A DNA stretch of 64,000 bases from positions 3,162,001-3,226,000 of the forward strand of contig NZ_CP095187.1 of the NCBI RefSeq assembly GCF_022965755.1. Reading direction: 5' to 3'. The notes beneath the pieces were generated by a model, which saw nothing but the letters and a program-made list of their open reading frames with translations, ran no database searches and was not told where the DNA came from. This DNA comes from Pseudoxanthomonas sp. F37. GTDB lineage: Bacteria > Pseudomonadota > Gammaproteobacteria > Xanthomonadales > Xanthomonadaceae. This document shows positions 27,169-36,118 of the stretch, one piece after another. The stretch's first letter is position 1. Each line of letters opens with the position of its first letter. The translations under genes were made by a program, and so were the position numbers.

Positions 27169-27675
27169 TCAGTATCCGGGGCAACTTACGTTGGGCACGC
27201 AGACCACCCGCATATTGCGACGCAAGGCACCCTGGCTCTCCTCCCTGTCCCGGCGGCGCTCGGCCACCGTCTTGCAGGTATTGGTAATGCGATGCGAGCC
27301 CACTTTCTTCTCTCGGGTGCACACGAGGCGGCTGTCCTCGTGCGCGCGGGTCAGAATCGTGTTGACCAGTTCCTGGTCGTTGAACACCTTGGCCTTGTCC
27401 TCCGCGGAAAGCTGATCCACGCCGCCTGCCTTCTGCAGGGCGTCACTGATGCGGGTCAGCGCATTGCGAACCTCGACCTGCTCCTCCGGCTTGATCTCGG
27501 CATAGGTTTCGCCATTGCCCAGGTCGGCGATGATCTTCTCCTTCTGCCGTTCGAAAGGCACCGTCACGTTGAGCTGCTGCGGCGCGTCGGAAGCACCGCC
27601 CGAGGCGGCATTCATGGAGGCTTGCGCTACTGGAATGGCCAGCAGCATGAGGGAGACCACAAACAGCTTACGCAT
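27169..27675 (-). CDS. Small exported protein of unknown function
   Basis: This 168-residue protein begins with a signal peptide (MRKLFVVSLMLLAIPVAQAS). The mature part is charged and mostly helical, with the C-terminal Cys-containing stretch LVCTREKKVGSHRITNTCKTV and a final VVCVPNVSCPGY. Four cysteines suggest disulfides after export. I do not recognise a family. A RBS-like AAAGGATG precedes the start. The gene lies 23 bases upstream of the response-regulator start on the same strand, so it may head the same transcript, which would make it a candidate accessory or target of the two-component system. Confidence 0.65.
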   Translation of the reverse strand: MRKLFVVSLMLLAIPVAQASMNAASGGASDAPQQLNVTVPFERQKEKIIADLGNGETYAEIKPEEQVEVRNALTRISDALQKAGGVDQLSAEDKAKVFNDQELVNTILTRAHEDSRLVCTREKKVGSHRITNTCKTVAERRRDREESQGALRRNMRVVCVPNVSCPGY

Positions 27676-27996
27676 CCTTTCACCTCGTTAAAGAGAATGG
27701 GCCCACCGGTGCGCCTCCATCTTCGTGGAAGCAGAGAACTCATGCGCGCCGGGGTGGACAGCGCGTCAGCAGTCGATTCTTGCATAGGTAACTACGGCTA
27801 CGCCAAGAATTCCAGAAAAAACAAGGCCCAAGCGGGTGGACGCCCGCTTGGGCCAAAGTAATGCCCCGATTACCGTAATCCTGTGCTTTCCAGATGAATC
27901 CACCGGGAGGAACGCAGAGCTGCGGTCCGGGAGAGGCTACGCGGGGAGCGATTAAACACCCGTTAAAAGGAGCGTTAAATCCATGTGAAAGAACGA
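27676..27996. other. Intergenic stretch between a small exported gene and rimK
   Basis: No gene was found in these 321 bases. They hold the rimK terminator at 27814-27854 and a locally A+T-richer zone with repeated GTTAAA-like words near 27950-27980 (ATTAAACACCCGTTAAAAGG). The zone lies directly beyond the rimK stop; I cannot assign it a function. Confidence 0.6.
27814..27854 (-). terminator. Rho-independent terminator of rimK (minus strand)
   Basis: A perfect 12-base-pair stem, GGCCCAAGCGGG (27825-27836) with CCCGCTTGGGCC (27843-27854), has a six-base loop. On the minus strand it is followed by TTGTTTTTT, a clear U tract. It ends the transcript coming from rimK. Confidence 0.9.
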
Positions 27997-28881
27997 TCAG
28001 CCGCCCTGTTCAGCATGGGTCGCCAGGTGCTCCACGATCCTGCCCGCCACGTCCACGCCGCAGACCGCCTCTATGCCCTCCAGGCCGGGCGTGGAATTGA
28101 CCTCCAGCACCAGCGGGCCGCGCTTGGCCCGGATCAGGTCCACGCCCGCGACCCCCAGTCCCAGCACGCGCGCGGCCCGGATGGCCACGGCCCGCTCCTC
28201 TTCGGTGGCCGCCACGTGCAGGGCCGTGCCGCCCCGATGCAGGTTCGAACGGAAATCCCCTTCCGGCGCCTGCCGGCGCATGGACGCCACCACTTCATCG
28301 CCCACGACGAAGCAGCGCAGGTCGGCCCCTTCCGCCTCACCGATGAACTCCTGGACCACGAAACTGGCATACAGGCCGCGCAGGGCCTCCACCACGCTGC
28401 GCGATGCCGAGGGCTTCTCGGTGAGCATCACGCCAGCGCCCTGGGCCCCTTCGTTCAACTTGATGACATGGGGGGGCGGGCCGAGCATGGAGAGCAGGTC
28501 GGAGGTGTCGTCGGGGTTGTCGCCGAATACGGTCACCGGCAGGTCGATCCCCTGCGCGGCCAGCAGCTGGTGCGCCCGCAGCTTGTCGCGGGCGCGCAGG
28601 ATGGCATCGGACGGATTGGGGCTGTAGGTGCCCATCAGTTCGAACTGCCGCAGCACCGCCGTGCCGTAGCGGGTGATGGACGCGCCGATGCGGGGAATGA
28701 CGGCATCGTAGCCGGCCAGCGAGCGGCCCTTGTAATGCAGCTGGAAGCCGGAGGAGGCGATGCGCATGTAGCAGCGCAGCGGGTCCAGCACCCGGACCGT
28801 GTGGCCGCGCTGGCGGGCGGCTTCGACCAGTCGGCGGGTCGAGTACAGCTTGCTGTTGCGCGACAGGATGGCGAGCTTCAT
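27997..28881 (-). CDS. rimK: Ribosomal protein S6 modification protein (RimK, ATP-grasp ligase)
   Basis: This ATP-grasp ligase adds glutamate residues to the C-terminus of ribosomal protein S6. The 294-residue protein starts with the RimK-type [18 protein letters not shown] and has the family segments [19 protein letters not shown], the ATP-binding [13 protein letters not shown], the metal-binding [15 protein letters not shown] and the C-terminal [13 protein letters not shown]. The ATG at 28881 starts the conserved region; the upstream extension runs into a tRNA gene. A strong terminator follows at 27814-27854. Confidence 0.93.
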   Translation of the reverse strand: MKLAILSRNSKLYSTRRLVEAARQRGHTVRVLDPLRCYMRIASSGFQLHYKGRSLAGYDAVIPRIGASITRYGTAVLRQFELMGTYSPNPSDAILRARDKLRAHQLLAAQGIDLPVTVFGDNPDDTSDLLSMLGPPPHVIKLNEGAQGAGVMLTEKPSASRSVVEALRGLYASFVVQEFIGEAEGADLRCFVVGDEVVASMRRQAPEGDFRSNLHRGGTALHVAATEEERAVAIRAARVLGLGVAGVDLIRAKRGPLVLEVNSTPGLEGIEAVCGVDVAGRIVEHLATHAEQGG

Positions 28882-28959
28882 GGACGCGGGATCACCTGGG
28901 CCGCGTACAGCATCGCACGCCCGGAAGGCCGGGCGATGACGGCGGAAGCGAGAGGGGGA

Positions 28960-29033
28960 TGGAGCGGGTGATGGGAATCGAACCCACGCTAGCAGCTTGG
29001 GAAGCTGCAGTTCTACCATTGAACTACACCCGC
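28960..29033 (-). tRNA. tRNA-Gly (anticodon CCC)
   Basis: On the minus strand the 74-base gene reads GCGGGTG at the 5' end, pairs with CACCCGC at the 3' acceptor, and encodes CCA after the discriminator T. The D-arm GTTCAATGGTAGAAC, the anticodon stem GCAGC/GCTGC with loop TTCCCAA (anticodon CCC, reading GGG) and the T-arm GTGGGTTCGATTCCCAT all fold normally. It lies 78 bases upstream of rimK on the same strand. Confidence 0.95.
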
Positions 29034-29073
29034 GCGGACGACCGAAGTCTATGCCGCGCGGGGGGACAAGGCA

Positions 29074-29100
29074 ATGCGGCGCCGGTGGCCGGCGCCGCAT
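29074..29100 (-). terminator. Hairpin terminator of the autotransporter esterase gene
   Basis: A stem of twelve base pairs, ATGCGGCGCCGG with CCGGCGCCGCAT, has a TGG loop and lies 12 bases beyond the stop on the minus strand. The tract after the stem is TTGCCTTG, weak as a U run, so termination efficiency is uncertain. Confidence 0.6.
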
Positions 29101-29112
29101 CGTTCAGCCATC

Positions 29113-30945
29113 TCAGAAGCTGCCGCCCAGGGTCATGAAGGCGGTGGTACTGGTGCCGCCGCCCTGGTTGACCGTCGTGGTGACACCCAGGTTGGCGTCG
29201 AAGCCGAACAGCCGGGTGCGGGCGCCCATCAGCAGGGTGCCGTAGCCGTCGTCCGTATCCAGCCCCGGAACGGCATAGGCGCTGGTGCCGGGCAGCGACA
29301 GGGCCTGGGCGAACACCTCCTCGGCCGGATCCTCGAACTCCTTGTCCACCGTCAGCCGTGCATACGGCTGCAGGTGGTCGTTGATCGCATAGCTGAACTC
29401 ATAACCCGCGCTGCCGATCAGCGAGTCGAAATCCTGGTCCGGATAGGCCAGCGCGCTGGAGTTGACGTTGCTCTCGCTGTAGCCGTCCATCTCGATGGTC
29501 TGCGACACCACGCTGATCACCGGGCCGTGGCGGAACGCGCCCTCGCCCCACTGGTAGCCGGCGCTCAGGCCCAGGCTCAGGTTGGTGCCGTCCGGCGAAC
29601 CGCTGTGGCGGCGGGTCACGTCGCCCAACTGGACTTCACGGTCCACATCGTAGGAGATCCAGCTGTAGCTGACCTGCGCGTTGGCCCACAGGCGGTCGCC
29701 ATACCAGCCGGCGAAACCGCCCAGCGTGGCGTCGGATTCATCGAAGCTGCCACTGCGCTGGCCGAAGTCGTACTCCGCCCGGCCATAGCCGGCGAACGCA
29801 CCGTAGACCAGCGAACCCCGCGACCAGTCCACGCCGAACGTCCCCATCGGGCCGGCGCCGTCGTACAGGTCGCCGTGACCGTAGCGCAGGAAGTCGCCGC
29901 GCAGGTCGCCCCACCAGCGCATGCCGTCGGCCTCGGGCTTGCCGGCCACGTGCGAGGCCACCCGGTCGGCGCGCGCGCGCCCGTGCACCGAGGCGGTGTA
30001 CGGCAACAGCGCGATCTGGCGCGGGCCTTCCAGCATGGCCACCGCGTACTGCGACAGGATGCTGTGCGCCCTCGAGGTGGGATGCACACCGTCGGCGAAT
30101 ACGTAGGTGTCCGGCGCGTTCGGGGTGACGTACGAGGTCGGATTGCAGGTCAGCGAGTTGGCGGTGATCTGCGGCTGGCAGGCCGTGCCGGTGACGTTGG
30201 CGAAGCCGTACTCGGCCGGGCTTGCGACGATTTCGCGCAGCAGGGAGAAGGTGTCCAGCGGAATGACCCGCAGGCCGGCCGTATCGATCGCATCGAACAG
30301 CGCGGCGTTGTAGGTGGCGGAGAGCTGCGTGCCCGCGGCGGCCGCGGCGGCACCCTGTGCGCGGAAGCCCGGCGTCACGCCCAGATCCGGAATGGTGGGC
30401 ACCAGGATGTAGCGCGCACCTGCGTTCTGCAGGGTGCCGATGAGGCCCACCTGCGCAGTCACCGCGCCGCCGATCGTGGTGGTGGGATCGGCGCCACCGC
30501 TGGTGATGGCGAACAGATCGTTCGCACCGCCCCAGACCGTGTAGAGCGCGTTGGGGTCGGCACGGCCGCCGGTCGAGGTCAGGTAGGTGTTGACCTGGGT
30601 GGCGAGGGAGGGGATGGGACCCAGCGCACCGGAGGTGTTGGTGCCCACGCGCGCGCCGCCGGCGGCGTAGTTGGTGCCCACCTGGCCATTGCCATTGGCG
30701 TAGGCGCTGGTGCCGTAGTACTCGGCCAGGTACTGCGACCAGACGAAGCCCGGGTTGGTGGTGAACTGGCCGGTCACCGCCTGCACGGACGCCGGCAGCA
30801 GCGGGCGGAAGTAGCCGGCGTCGGTCAGGCTGTCGCCGAAGAACACGGTCTGCGTATACGGGCCGTCCTGGGCCAGGACGGGGGTTGCCGCCATCGCCAG
30901 CGCGATGGCCAGCAACGAACGGACGGGCGAGATGGAACGCTTCAT
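29113..30945 (-). CDS. GDSL esterase autotransporter (EstA-like)
   Basis: This is an outer-membrane esterase of 610 residues. A signal peptide (1-26) is followed by a GDSL hydrolase passenger with the catalytic Ser39 in FFGDSLTDAGYF, the block III motif WGGANDLF, and the Asp/His pair in FADGVHPTSRAH. From about residue 325 an autotransporter beta-barrel follows (WWGDLRGDFLRYGHG onward) and ends with the terminal aromatic GGSF. Such proteins (Pseudomonas EstA type) keep the esterase on the cell surface and hydrolyse short and medium acyl esters. It is monocistronic, and the ATG at 30945 has a GGGAG site upstream. Confidence 0.9.
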   Translation of the reverse strand: MKRSISPVRSLLAIALAMAATPVLAQDGPYTQTVFFGDSLTDAGYFRPLLPASVQAVTGQFTTNPGFVWSQYLAEYYGTSAYANGNGQVGTNYAAGGARVGTNTSGALGPIPSLATQVNTYLTSTGGRADPNALYTVWGGANDLFAITSGGADPTTTIGGAVTAQVGLIGTLQNAGARYILVPTIPDLGVTPGFRAQGAAAAAAGTQLSATYNAALFDAIDTAGLRVIPLDTFSLLREIVASPAEYGFANVTGTACQPQITANSLTCNPTSYVTPNAPDTYVFADGVHPTSRAHSILSQYAVAMLEGPRQIALLPYTASVHGRARADRVASHVAGKPEADGMRWWGDLRGDFLRYGHGDLYDGAGPMGTFGVDWSRGSLVYGAFAGYGRAEYDFGQRSGSFDESDATLGGFAGWYGDRLWANAQVSYSWISYDVDREVQLGDVTRRHSGSPDGTNLSLGLSAGYQWGEGAFRHGPVISVVSQTIEMDGYSESNVNSSALAYPDQDFDSLIGSAGYEFSYAINDHLQPYARLTVDKEFEDPAEEVFAQALSLPGTSAYAVPGLDTDDGYGTLLMGARTRLFGFDANLGVTTTVNQGGGTSTTAFMTLGGSF

Positions 30946-31086
30946 GGAATCTCCCGGGGCAATGGATGATGGACTGCGCGCCGGCTCTGCCGTACGGCTG
31001 CGCATGGCGCGCATCGTTCCACCAAACGCGGCCGGCGCACACGCTGCAATGCGGCAATGACACCCGCCATGGGCGACAATGCCGGC

Positions 31087-31287
31087 ATGGACATCCAGTT
31101 GAACGGGCAGCCCCATGCCCTGCCCCACCCCGGCACCCTTCTCGCCCTGCTCCAGCAGCAGGGCCTGGCCGAGCGCCGCGTCGCGGTCGAGCTCAACGGC
31201 GAAATCATCCCGCGCAGCCGCCATGCGCAGACCACGCTGAAGGATGGCGACCGGGTCGAGATCGTGCACGCGCTGGGCGGCGGTTGA
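31087..31287 (+). CDS. thiS: Sulfur carrier protein ThiS
   Basis: This 66-residue ubiquitin-like protein carries sulfur as a C-terminal thiocarboxylate for thiazole synthesis. It begins [13 protein letters not shown] and ends in the required Gly-Gly (ALGGG). The ATG at 31087 matches family length; an in-frame start at 31057 would add ten unrelated residues. thiG follows 63 bases later, as expected for the thiazole branch of thiamine biosynthesis. No TPP riboswitch was seen upstream. Confidence 0.93.
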   Translation: MDIQLNGQPHALPHPGTLLALLQQQGLAERRVAVELNGEIIPRSRHAQTTLKDGDRVEIVHALGGG

Positions 31288-31350
31288 ACCCCCTGGCTGT
31301 GTCGGCCCGCGCGGCGCCACCCCGCGCCCGACATCGGCGATAATCGCCGC

Positions 31351-32145
31351 ATGTCCAACACCGCCCCCCATGACCCGCTGGTGATCGCGGGCAAGACCTA
31401 CCGTTCCCGCCTGCTGACCGGCACCGGCAAGTTCAAGGACTTCGAGGAAACCCGCCTGGCCACCGAAGCCGCGGGCGCCGAGATCGTCACCGTCGCCATC
31501 CGCCGCACCAACCTGGGCCAGTCGCCCAACGAGCCCAACCTGCTCGATGTGCTGCCGCCGAACCGCTACACCATCCTGCCCAACACCGCCGGCTGCTACA
31601 CCGCCGACGATGCCGTGCGCACCTGCCGGCTGGCCCGCGAACTGCTCGACGGCCATACGCTGGTGAAACTGGAAGTGCTGGGCGACCAGAAGACGCTCTA
31701 CCCCGACGTGGTGCAGACCCTGGCCGCCGCCGAGAAGCTGGTGGCCGACGGCTTCCAGGTGATGGTCTATACCAGCGACGACCCCATCCTGGCCCGCCGC
31801 CTGGAAGAGATCGGATGCGTGGCGGTGATGCCGCTGGCCGCGCCGATCGGCTCCGGCCTGGGCGTGCAGAACAAGTACAACCTGCTGGAAATCATCGAGA
31901 ACGCCAAGGTCCCGGTGCTGGTCGACGCCGGCGTCGGGACCGCCTCCGATGCCGCCATCGCCATGGAACTGGGCTGCGACGGCGTACTGATGAACACCGC
32001 CATCGCCGGCGCGAAGCATCCGGTGCTGATGGCCAGCGCCATGAAGAAGGCCGTGGAGGCCGGTCGCGAGGCCTTCCTTGCCGGCCGCATCCCGCGCAAG
32101 CGCAATGCCTCCGCATCGAGCCCCATCGACGGACTGATCGGCTGA
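31351..32145 (+). CDS. thiG: Thiazole synthase ThiG
   Basis: This TIM-barrel enzyme condenses deoxyxylulose 5-phosphate, dehydroglycine and ThiS-thiocarboxylate into thiazole phosphate. The 264-residue protein has the family start [19 protein letters not shown], the active-site Lys in [16 protein letters not shown] and the phosphate-binding [28 protein letters not shown]. It follows thiS, and its TGA shares one base with the ATG of trmB, so thiS, thiG and trmB are probably one transcript. Confidence 0.96.
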   Translation: MSNTAPHDPLVIAGKTYRSRLLTGTGKFKDFEETRLATEAAGAEIVTVAIRRTNLGQSPNEPNLLDVLPPNRYTILPNTAGCYTADDAVRTCRLARELLDGHTLVKLEVLGDQKTLYPDVVQTLAAAEKLVADGFQVMVYTSDDPILARRLEEIGCVAVMPLAAPIGSGLGVQNKYNLLEIIENAKVPVLVDAGVGTASDAAIAMELGCDGVLMNTAIAGAKHPVLMASAMKKAVEAGREAFLAGRIPRKRNASASSPIDGLIG

Positions 32146-32897
32146 TGACCGATCCGTTCTCCAGCCCCGGCGCGAAAACGCCGCCCAAGCCCTTCACCCT
32201 GACCGAGGGGCGTCGCGAGGTGCGCAGCTTCGTGCTGCGCCAGGGGCGATTCACCGAGGCGCAACAGCGTGCCTTCGATACCCAGTGGCCGCGCTTCGGC
32301 CTGGACTACACGGGCGAACCACGCGATTACGACGCGGTGTTCGGCCGCAGCGCGCCCCGGGTGCTGGAAATCGGCTTCGGCAACGGCGAAGCCCTGCGCT
32401 TCGCGGCCCGCCACGACAAGGACCGCGACTACATCGGCCTGGAGGTGCATGCCCCCGGCGTGGGCCGCCTGCTGAACGCGCTGGCCGAGGACGGCAGCGA
32501 CCATGTGCGCGTCTACCACCACGACGCGGTGGAAGTGCTGCAGCACGAAGTCGGCGACGGGTCGCTGGACGAGGTGCGCATCTACTTCCCCGATCCGTGG
32601 CACAAGAAGCGCCACAACAAGCGCCGCCTGGTGCAGCCGGAATTCGCCGCGCTCCTGGCACGCAAGCTGCGCCCGGGCGGGCGCCTGCACTGCGCCACCG
32701 ACTGGGAGGCCTATGCCCAACACATGTGGGACGTGCTGGACGCCACCCCCGGGCTGGTCAACCGCGCCGGCCCGCGCGGCAGCGTGCCGCGCCCCGACTG
32801 GCGCCCGCAGACGCATTTCGAGACCCGCGGCCAGAAGCTGGGCCATGGCGTGTGGGATCTTGTGTACGACAAGCCGGGAATGGGGAGTGGGGAATAG
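32145..32897 (+). CDS. trmB: tRNA (guanine-N7-)-methyltransferase
   Basis: This enzyme makes m7G46 in tRNA with SAM as donor. The 250-residue protein has the SAM motif [14 protein letters not shown], the diagnostic [18 protein letters not shown] and a C-terminal [16 protein letters not shown]. The start overlaps the thiG stop (TGATG). The last residues (GMGSGE) and the TAG stop are encoded by a GGGAAT-type repeat that begins at 32876, so the natural C-terminus has been replaced by or extended with repeat sequence. Confidence 0.95.
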   Translation: MTDPFSSPGAKTPPKPFTLTEGRREVRSFVLRQGRFTEAQQRAFDTQWPRFGLDYTGEPRDYDAVFGRSAPRVLEIGFGNGEALRFAARHDKDRDYIGLEVHAPGVGRLLNALAEDGSDHVRVYHHDAVEVLQHEVGDGSLDEVRIYFPDPWHKKRHNKRRLVQPEFAALLARKLRPGGRLHCATDWEAYAQHMWDVLDATPGLVNRAGPRGSVPRPDWRPQTHFETRGQKLGHGVWDLVYDKPGMGSGE

Positions 32898-33001
32898 GGA
32901 ATGGATGCGATGACCCGTCCACGTCCTCCTGCATGTAAAGGGCCGCTGAGCCGGGGCGCCCCCGCCGATTCCCGATTCCCCATTCCCGATTCCCGCCTGC
33001 C
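32876..33001. repeat. GGGAAT-array dispersed repeat at the trmB/SLC13 junction
   Basis: Four roughly seven-base GGGAATG-like units on the left (32876-32904) and five ATTCCCG-like units on the right (32967-32995) form an imperfect inverted pair around a 60-base centre, ending in CCTGCC. The same architecture and the same CCTGCC end occur inside purL at 60957-61062. Such arrays are common, short, dispersed repeats in Xanthomonadaceae genomes. Confidence 0.8.
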
Positions 33002-33004
33002 GTA

Positions 33005-34864
33005 ATGGACAACGCACTGACGCTGACCAACGACATGAAGCTCGTCCTCGGGCTGGTCGGCTTCACGATGGCGATGTTCCTGTTCGAACGCATCCGCGCC
33101 GACCTGGTGGCGCTGGTGGTGCTGGTGGTGCTGGGCGTCACCGGCCTGATCGCGCCTGAGGAGATTTTCGGCGGTTTCTCCGGCAATGCGGTGATGAGCA
33201 TCATCGCCACGATGATCCTGGGCGCCGGGCTGGACCGCACCGGCGCGCTGAACCGCCTGGCGTCGTGGCTGCTGCGGCGCGGCCACGGCATCGAGCAGCG
33301 GCTGCTGCTGATGACCACGGCCATCGCCAGCCTCAATTCGTCCTTCATGCAGAACCCGTCGGTGATGGCGCTGTTCATGCCGGTGGCCTCGCGGCTGTCC
33401 TCGCGCACCGGCCTGTCGCTGCAGCGCTTGCTGCTGCCCATCGCGGCGGCCATCGTCATGGGCGGCGCATTCACCATGGTCGGCAACTCGCCGCTGATCC
33501 TGCTCAACGACCTGCTGGTCTCGGCCAACAACAACCTGCCCTCCGGCATGGCCACGCTGGAACCGCTGCGCATGTTCGCGCCCGCGCCCATCGGCGTGCT
33601 GCTGGTCGCCGCGTCGCTGCTGTACTTCCGCTACTACGGCGACAGGAAGCTCCAGGACGAAACCGAAACCAGCGTGACGCCTGCGCGTACCGAAAGCTAT
33701 TTCGCCAACACCTACGGCATCGAAGGCGATGTGTTCGAGCTGACCGTCACCGCGGAAAGTCCGTTGGTGGGGATGTCGCTGGGCGAAGCCGAGGCGATGC
33801 ACGATGCGCCGCTGATGCTGGCGCTGCAGACCGGCAACGACACGCGCCTGGCCCCGCCGGCCGACATGCGCATCTGGGTGGGCAGCGTGCTGGGCGTGAT
33901 GGGCACGCGGCAGGAAGTGGGCGATTTCGCGCAGAACCATTTCCTGCGCATGTCCTCGCGCCTGCGCCACTTCGGCGACCTGTTCAATCCCAGCCGCGCG
34001 GGCATTTCCGAGGCGGTGGTGCCGCCCACCTCGAAGTTCATCGGCAAGACCGCGCGCGAGCTGCGCCTGCGCAAGCAGAACGGCATCAGCCTGCTGGCCA
34101 TCAACCGCGACAAGAAGGTCATCCGCGACAACGTGCGCGAGGAGAAGCTGCGCGCCGGCGACATGCTGGTGTTCCACAGCATCTGGCAGGACCTGGGCCA
34201 GGCCGCGGAGAGCCGCGACTTCGTGGTGGTGACCGACTACCCGAAGGGCGAACAGCGGCCGCACAAGTTCAAGATCGCCATGGCCATCTTCGCCATCACC
34301 ATCGTCATCGCGCTGACCTCCCGGCTGCCGGTCGCCCTGACCCTGATGACCGGCGTGGCCGGCATGCTGCTGACCGGCGTGCTGCGCATGGATGAGGCCT
34401 ACGGCGCGATCAACTGGAAGACGGTGTTCCTGATGGCCGGCCTGATCCCGCTGGGCTGGGCGATGGACAGCAGCGGTGCGGCAGCGTGGGTGGCCGGACA
34501 CACGGTGGAGCGGTTGCCGGAAGGCATTCCGGTGTGGGCGCTGGAGATCGCGGTGGCGCTGCTAACCACCGCGTTCTCGCTGGTCATCAGCCACGTGGGC
34601 GCGACCATCGTGATGGTGCCGATGGCGATCAACCTGGCGCTGGCCGCGGGCGGCAACCCCACCGCGTTCGCGCTGATCGTGGCGCTGTCGGCGTCCAACA
34701 ACCTGATGACGGCCTCCAATCCGGTGATCTCGATGGTGGTCGGCCCGGCCAACTACACCTCGCGCCAGCTATGGCGCGTGGGCGGGCCGCTGTCGCTGAT
34801 CTACACCGTGGTGGTGGTGCTGGCGGTCAACGTGCTGTTCTGGTGGAACGGCCGCGCCGGATGA
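33005..34864 (+). CDS. SLC13/DASS-type anion transporter with TrkA-C domains
   Basis: This 619-residue inner-membrane transporter has two blocks of helices around a soluble middle part. The first block ends near residue 210; the middle (about 225-400) contains two RCK/TrkA-C-like domains (ELTVTAESPLVGMSLGEAEA and FIGKTARELRLRKQNGISLLAINRD); the second block carries the family motif SASNNLMTASNP near residue 565. Such proteins import sulfate or dicarboxylates; the substrate is not resolved. The ATG lies only three bases after a GGGAAT repeat and lacks a Shine-Dalgarno sequence. Its stop overlaps the next gene's start. Confidence 0.85.
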   Translation: MDNALTLTNDMKLVLGLVGFTMAMFLFERIRADLVALVVLVVLGVTGLIAPEEIFGGFSGNAVMSIIATMILGAGLDRTGALNRLASWLLRRGHGIEQRLLLMTTAIASLNSSFMQNPSVMALFMPVASRLSSRTGLSLQRLLLPIAAAIVMGGAFTMVGNSPLILLNDLLVSANNNLPSGMATLEPLRMFAPAPIGVLLVAASLLYFRYYGDRKLQDETETSVTPARTESYFANTYGIEGDVFELTVTAESPLVGMSLGEAEAMHDAPLMLALQTGNDTRLAPPADMRIWVGSVLGVMGTRQEVGDFAQNHFLRMSSRLRHFGDLFNPSRAGISEAVVPPTSKFIGKTARELRLRKQNGISLLAINRDKKVIRDNVREEKLRAGDMLVFHSIWQDLGQAAESRDFVVVTDYPKGEQRPHKFKIAMAIFAITIVIALTSRLPVALTLMTGVAGMLLTGVLRMDEAYGAINWKTVFLMAGLIPLGWAMDSSGAAAWVAGHTVERLPEGIPVWALEIAVALLTTAFSLVISHVGATIVMVPMAINLALAAGGNPTAFALIVALSASNNLMTASNPVISMVVGPANYTSRQLWRVGGPLSLIYTVVVVLAVNVLFWWNGRAG

Positions 34865-35250
34865 CCTCCCCGCGGCTGACGCTTGCCTTGCTGCCGCCGC
34901 GCTACGCCGTGGCGCAGTTGCCCGCCGACGCGCCCCTGCCCGCCTGGTGGCCGGACAGCGGCATGCGCCACGCCAGCTGGACGGACGATGAGGTGTCGCT
35001 GGTCTGCGAAGAGGACTGCGTCCCCCATGAGGTGCGCTGCCAGCGCGGCTGGCGCATGTTCAAGCTGCAGGGTCCGTTCGACTTCGCCCTGACCGGCATC
35101 CTGAAGGCCGTGCTGGATCCGCTGGCCGCGGCGGGCGTGGGCATCTTCGCGCTGTCGACCTACGACACCGACTACGTGCTGGTGCAGGCGCACCAGTTGG
35201 AGCAGGCGGTGTCCGCGCTGCGCAGCGCGGGCCATCGGGTCGGCCCCTGA
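34861..35250 (+). CDS. ACT-domain protein (CASTOR/ACT_7 type)
   Basis: This 129-residue cytoplasmic protein ends in an ACT-like domain (FDFALTGILKAVLDPLAAAGVGIFALSTYDTDYVLV), a fold that binds small ligands, usually amino acids, for regulation. The ATG overlaps the stop of the SLC13 transporter gene (ATGA), which suggests coupled production and perhaps ligand-dependent control of that transporter; this link is inference. It is convergent with the glycosyltransferase gene, with 13 bases between stops. Confidence 0.75.
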   Translation: MTSPRLTLALLPPRYAVAQLPADAPLPAWWPDSGMRHASWTDDEVSLVCEEDCVPHEVRCQRGWRMFKLQGPFDFALTGILKAVLDPLAAAGVGIFALSTYDTDYVLVQAHQLEQAVSALRSAGHRVGP

Positions 35251-35263
35251 TCCGGGCGTGGTA

Positions 35264-36118
35264 TCAGCGCCGCGGCAGCAGAAGCCGCGCCAGCACGGCA
35301 CCGAAGTGCAGCCAGACCGCACCGAACACACCCAGGCGGGTGACCAAGCCGCGCTGTGCGGCTTCGAACTTGCGGAAGTAGCGCCACAGCCCGCGGTGCT
35401 TGTGCCATTCCACGAACACGGGACGCGCGCGGCTGGACACCCCGCGGATGTGCAGCACGCGGATGTCGTTGGCCACCGCGACGACCGCCCCGGCCTGGCG
35501 GGCGCGGCGGCACAGGTCCATGTCCTCGGCGTGCAGCCGATAGCCTTCGTCCAGGCCGTCCAGGCGATCGAACAGGGGGCGCGACATCAGCATCAGCGCG
35601 CCCGACACGGCGTCCACCGGCTGCAGCGCCCGCGTGTCGTCCGGCGGCACGCCGAGTTTCGACGCACGGCCGGGTGCACGCAGCATCTGGGCGAACACCG
35701 GGTCGCGGCGGCGCGCGGCGGCGTCGCGCGCGCCCGCTTCGTCGACCAGATCGACGCCCAGCAGGACCTCGCCGGGATAAGCCGACGCGTGCGCGCGCAG
35801 CCGCGACAGCGTGTCGGCTTCCACCATCAGGTCGGGATTGACGAAGGCCAGCCACGGCGCATGCGAATCGCGCGCGCCCTGGTTGCAGCCGACCGCGAAA
35901 CCCGGATTGTCGGGATTGGCGATGAAGCGTACGCGGCCGTCGTGCAGCGCATGCCGCTGCACGATGTCCATGGTGGCATCGGTGGAGGCATTGTCGACCA
36001 CGCGGATCTGGTCCACCCCGTGCGCCAGGCGCAGGCGCATCAGGCAGTCGTCGATGGTGTCCGCGCTCTCGTGGGTCACCACCACCACGGCGATGGCATC
36101 CTCAAGCGAAGAGGTCAC
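35264..36118 (-). CDS. Family 2 glycosyltransferase
   Basis: This GT2-type protein of about 284 residues has the GT-A nucleotide-binding start IAVVVVTHESADTIDDCL, the VVDNASTDAT motif, NPGFAVGCNQGA, the metal-site-like VNPDLMVE and the HAEDMDLCRRA acid motif near residue 205. This subgroup (WcaA/rhamnosyltransferase-like) transfers sugars to polysaccharides or glycans. A GTG at 36118 has a GGAG site; an ATG at 36142 is the alternative and would overlap the upstream gene by 41 bases. It is the last gene of the type II secretion operon, which is unusual company. Confidence 0.82.
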   Translation of the reverse strand: MTSSLEDAIAVVVVTHESADTIDDCLMRLRLAHGVDQIRVVDNASTDATMDIVQRHALHDGRVRFIANPDNPGFAVGCNQGARDSHAPWLAFVNPDLMVEADTLSRLRAHASAYPGEVLLGVDLVDEAGARDAAARRRDPVFAQMLRAPGRASKLGVPPDDTRALQPVDAVSGALMLMSRPLFDRLDGLDEGYRLHAEDMDLCRRARQAGAVVAVANDIRVLHIRGVSSRARPVFVEWHKHRGLWRYFRKFEAAQRGLVTRLGVFGAVWLHFGAVLARLLLPRR

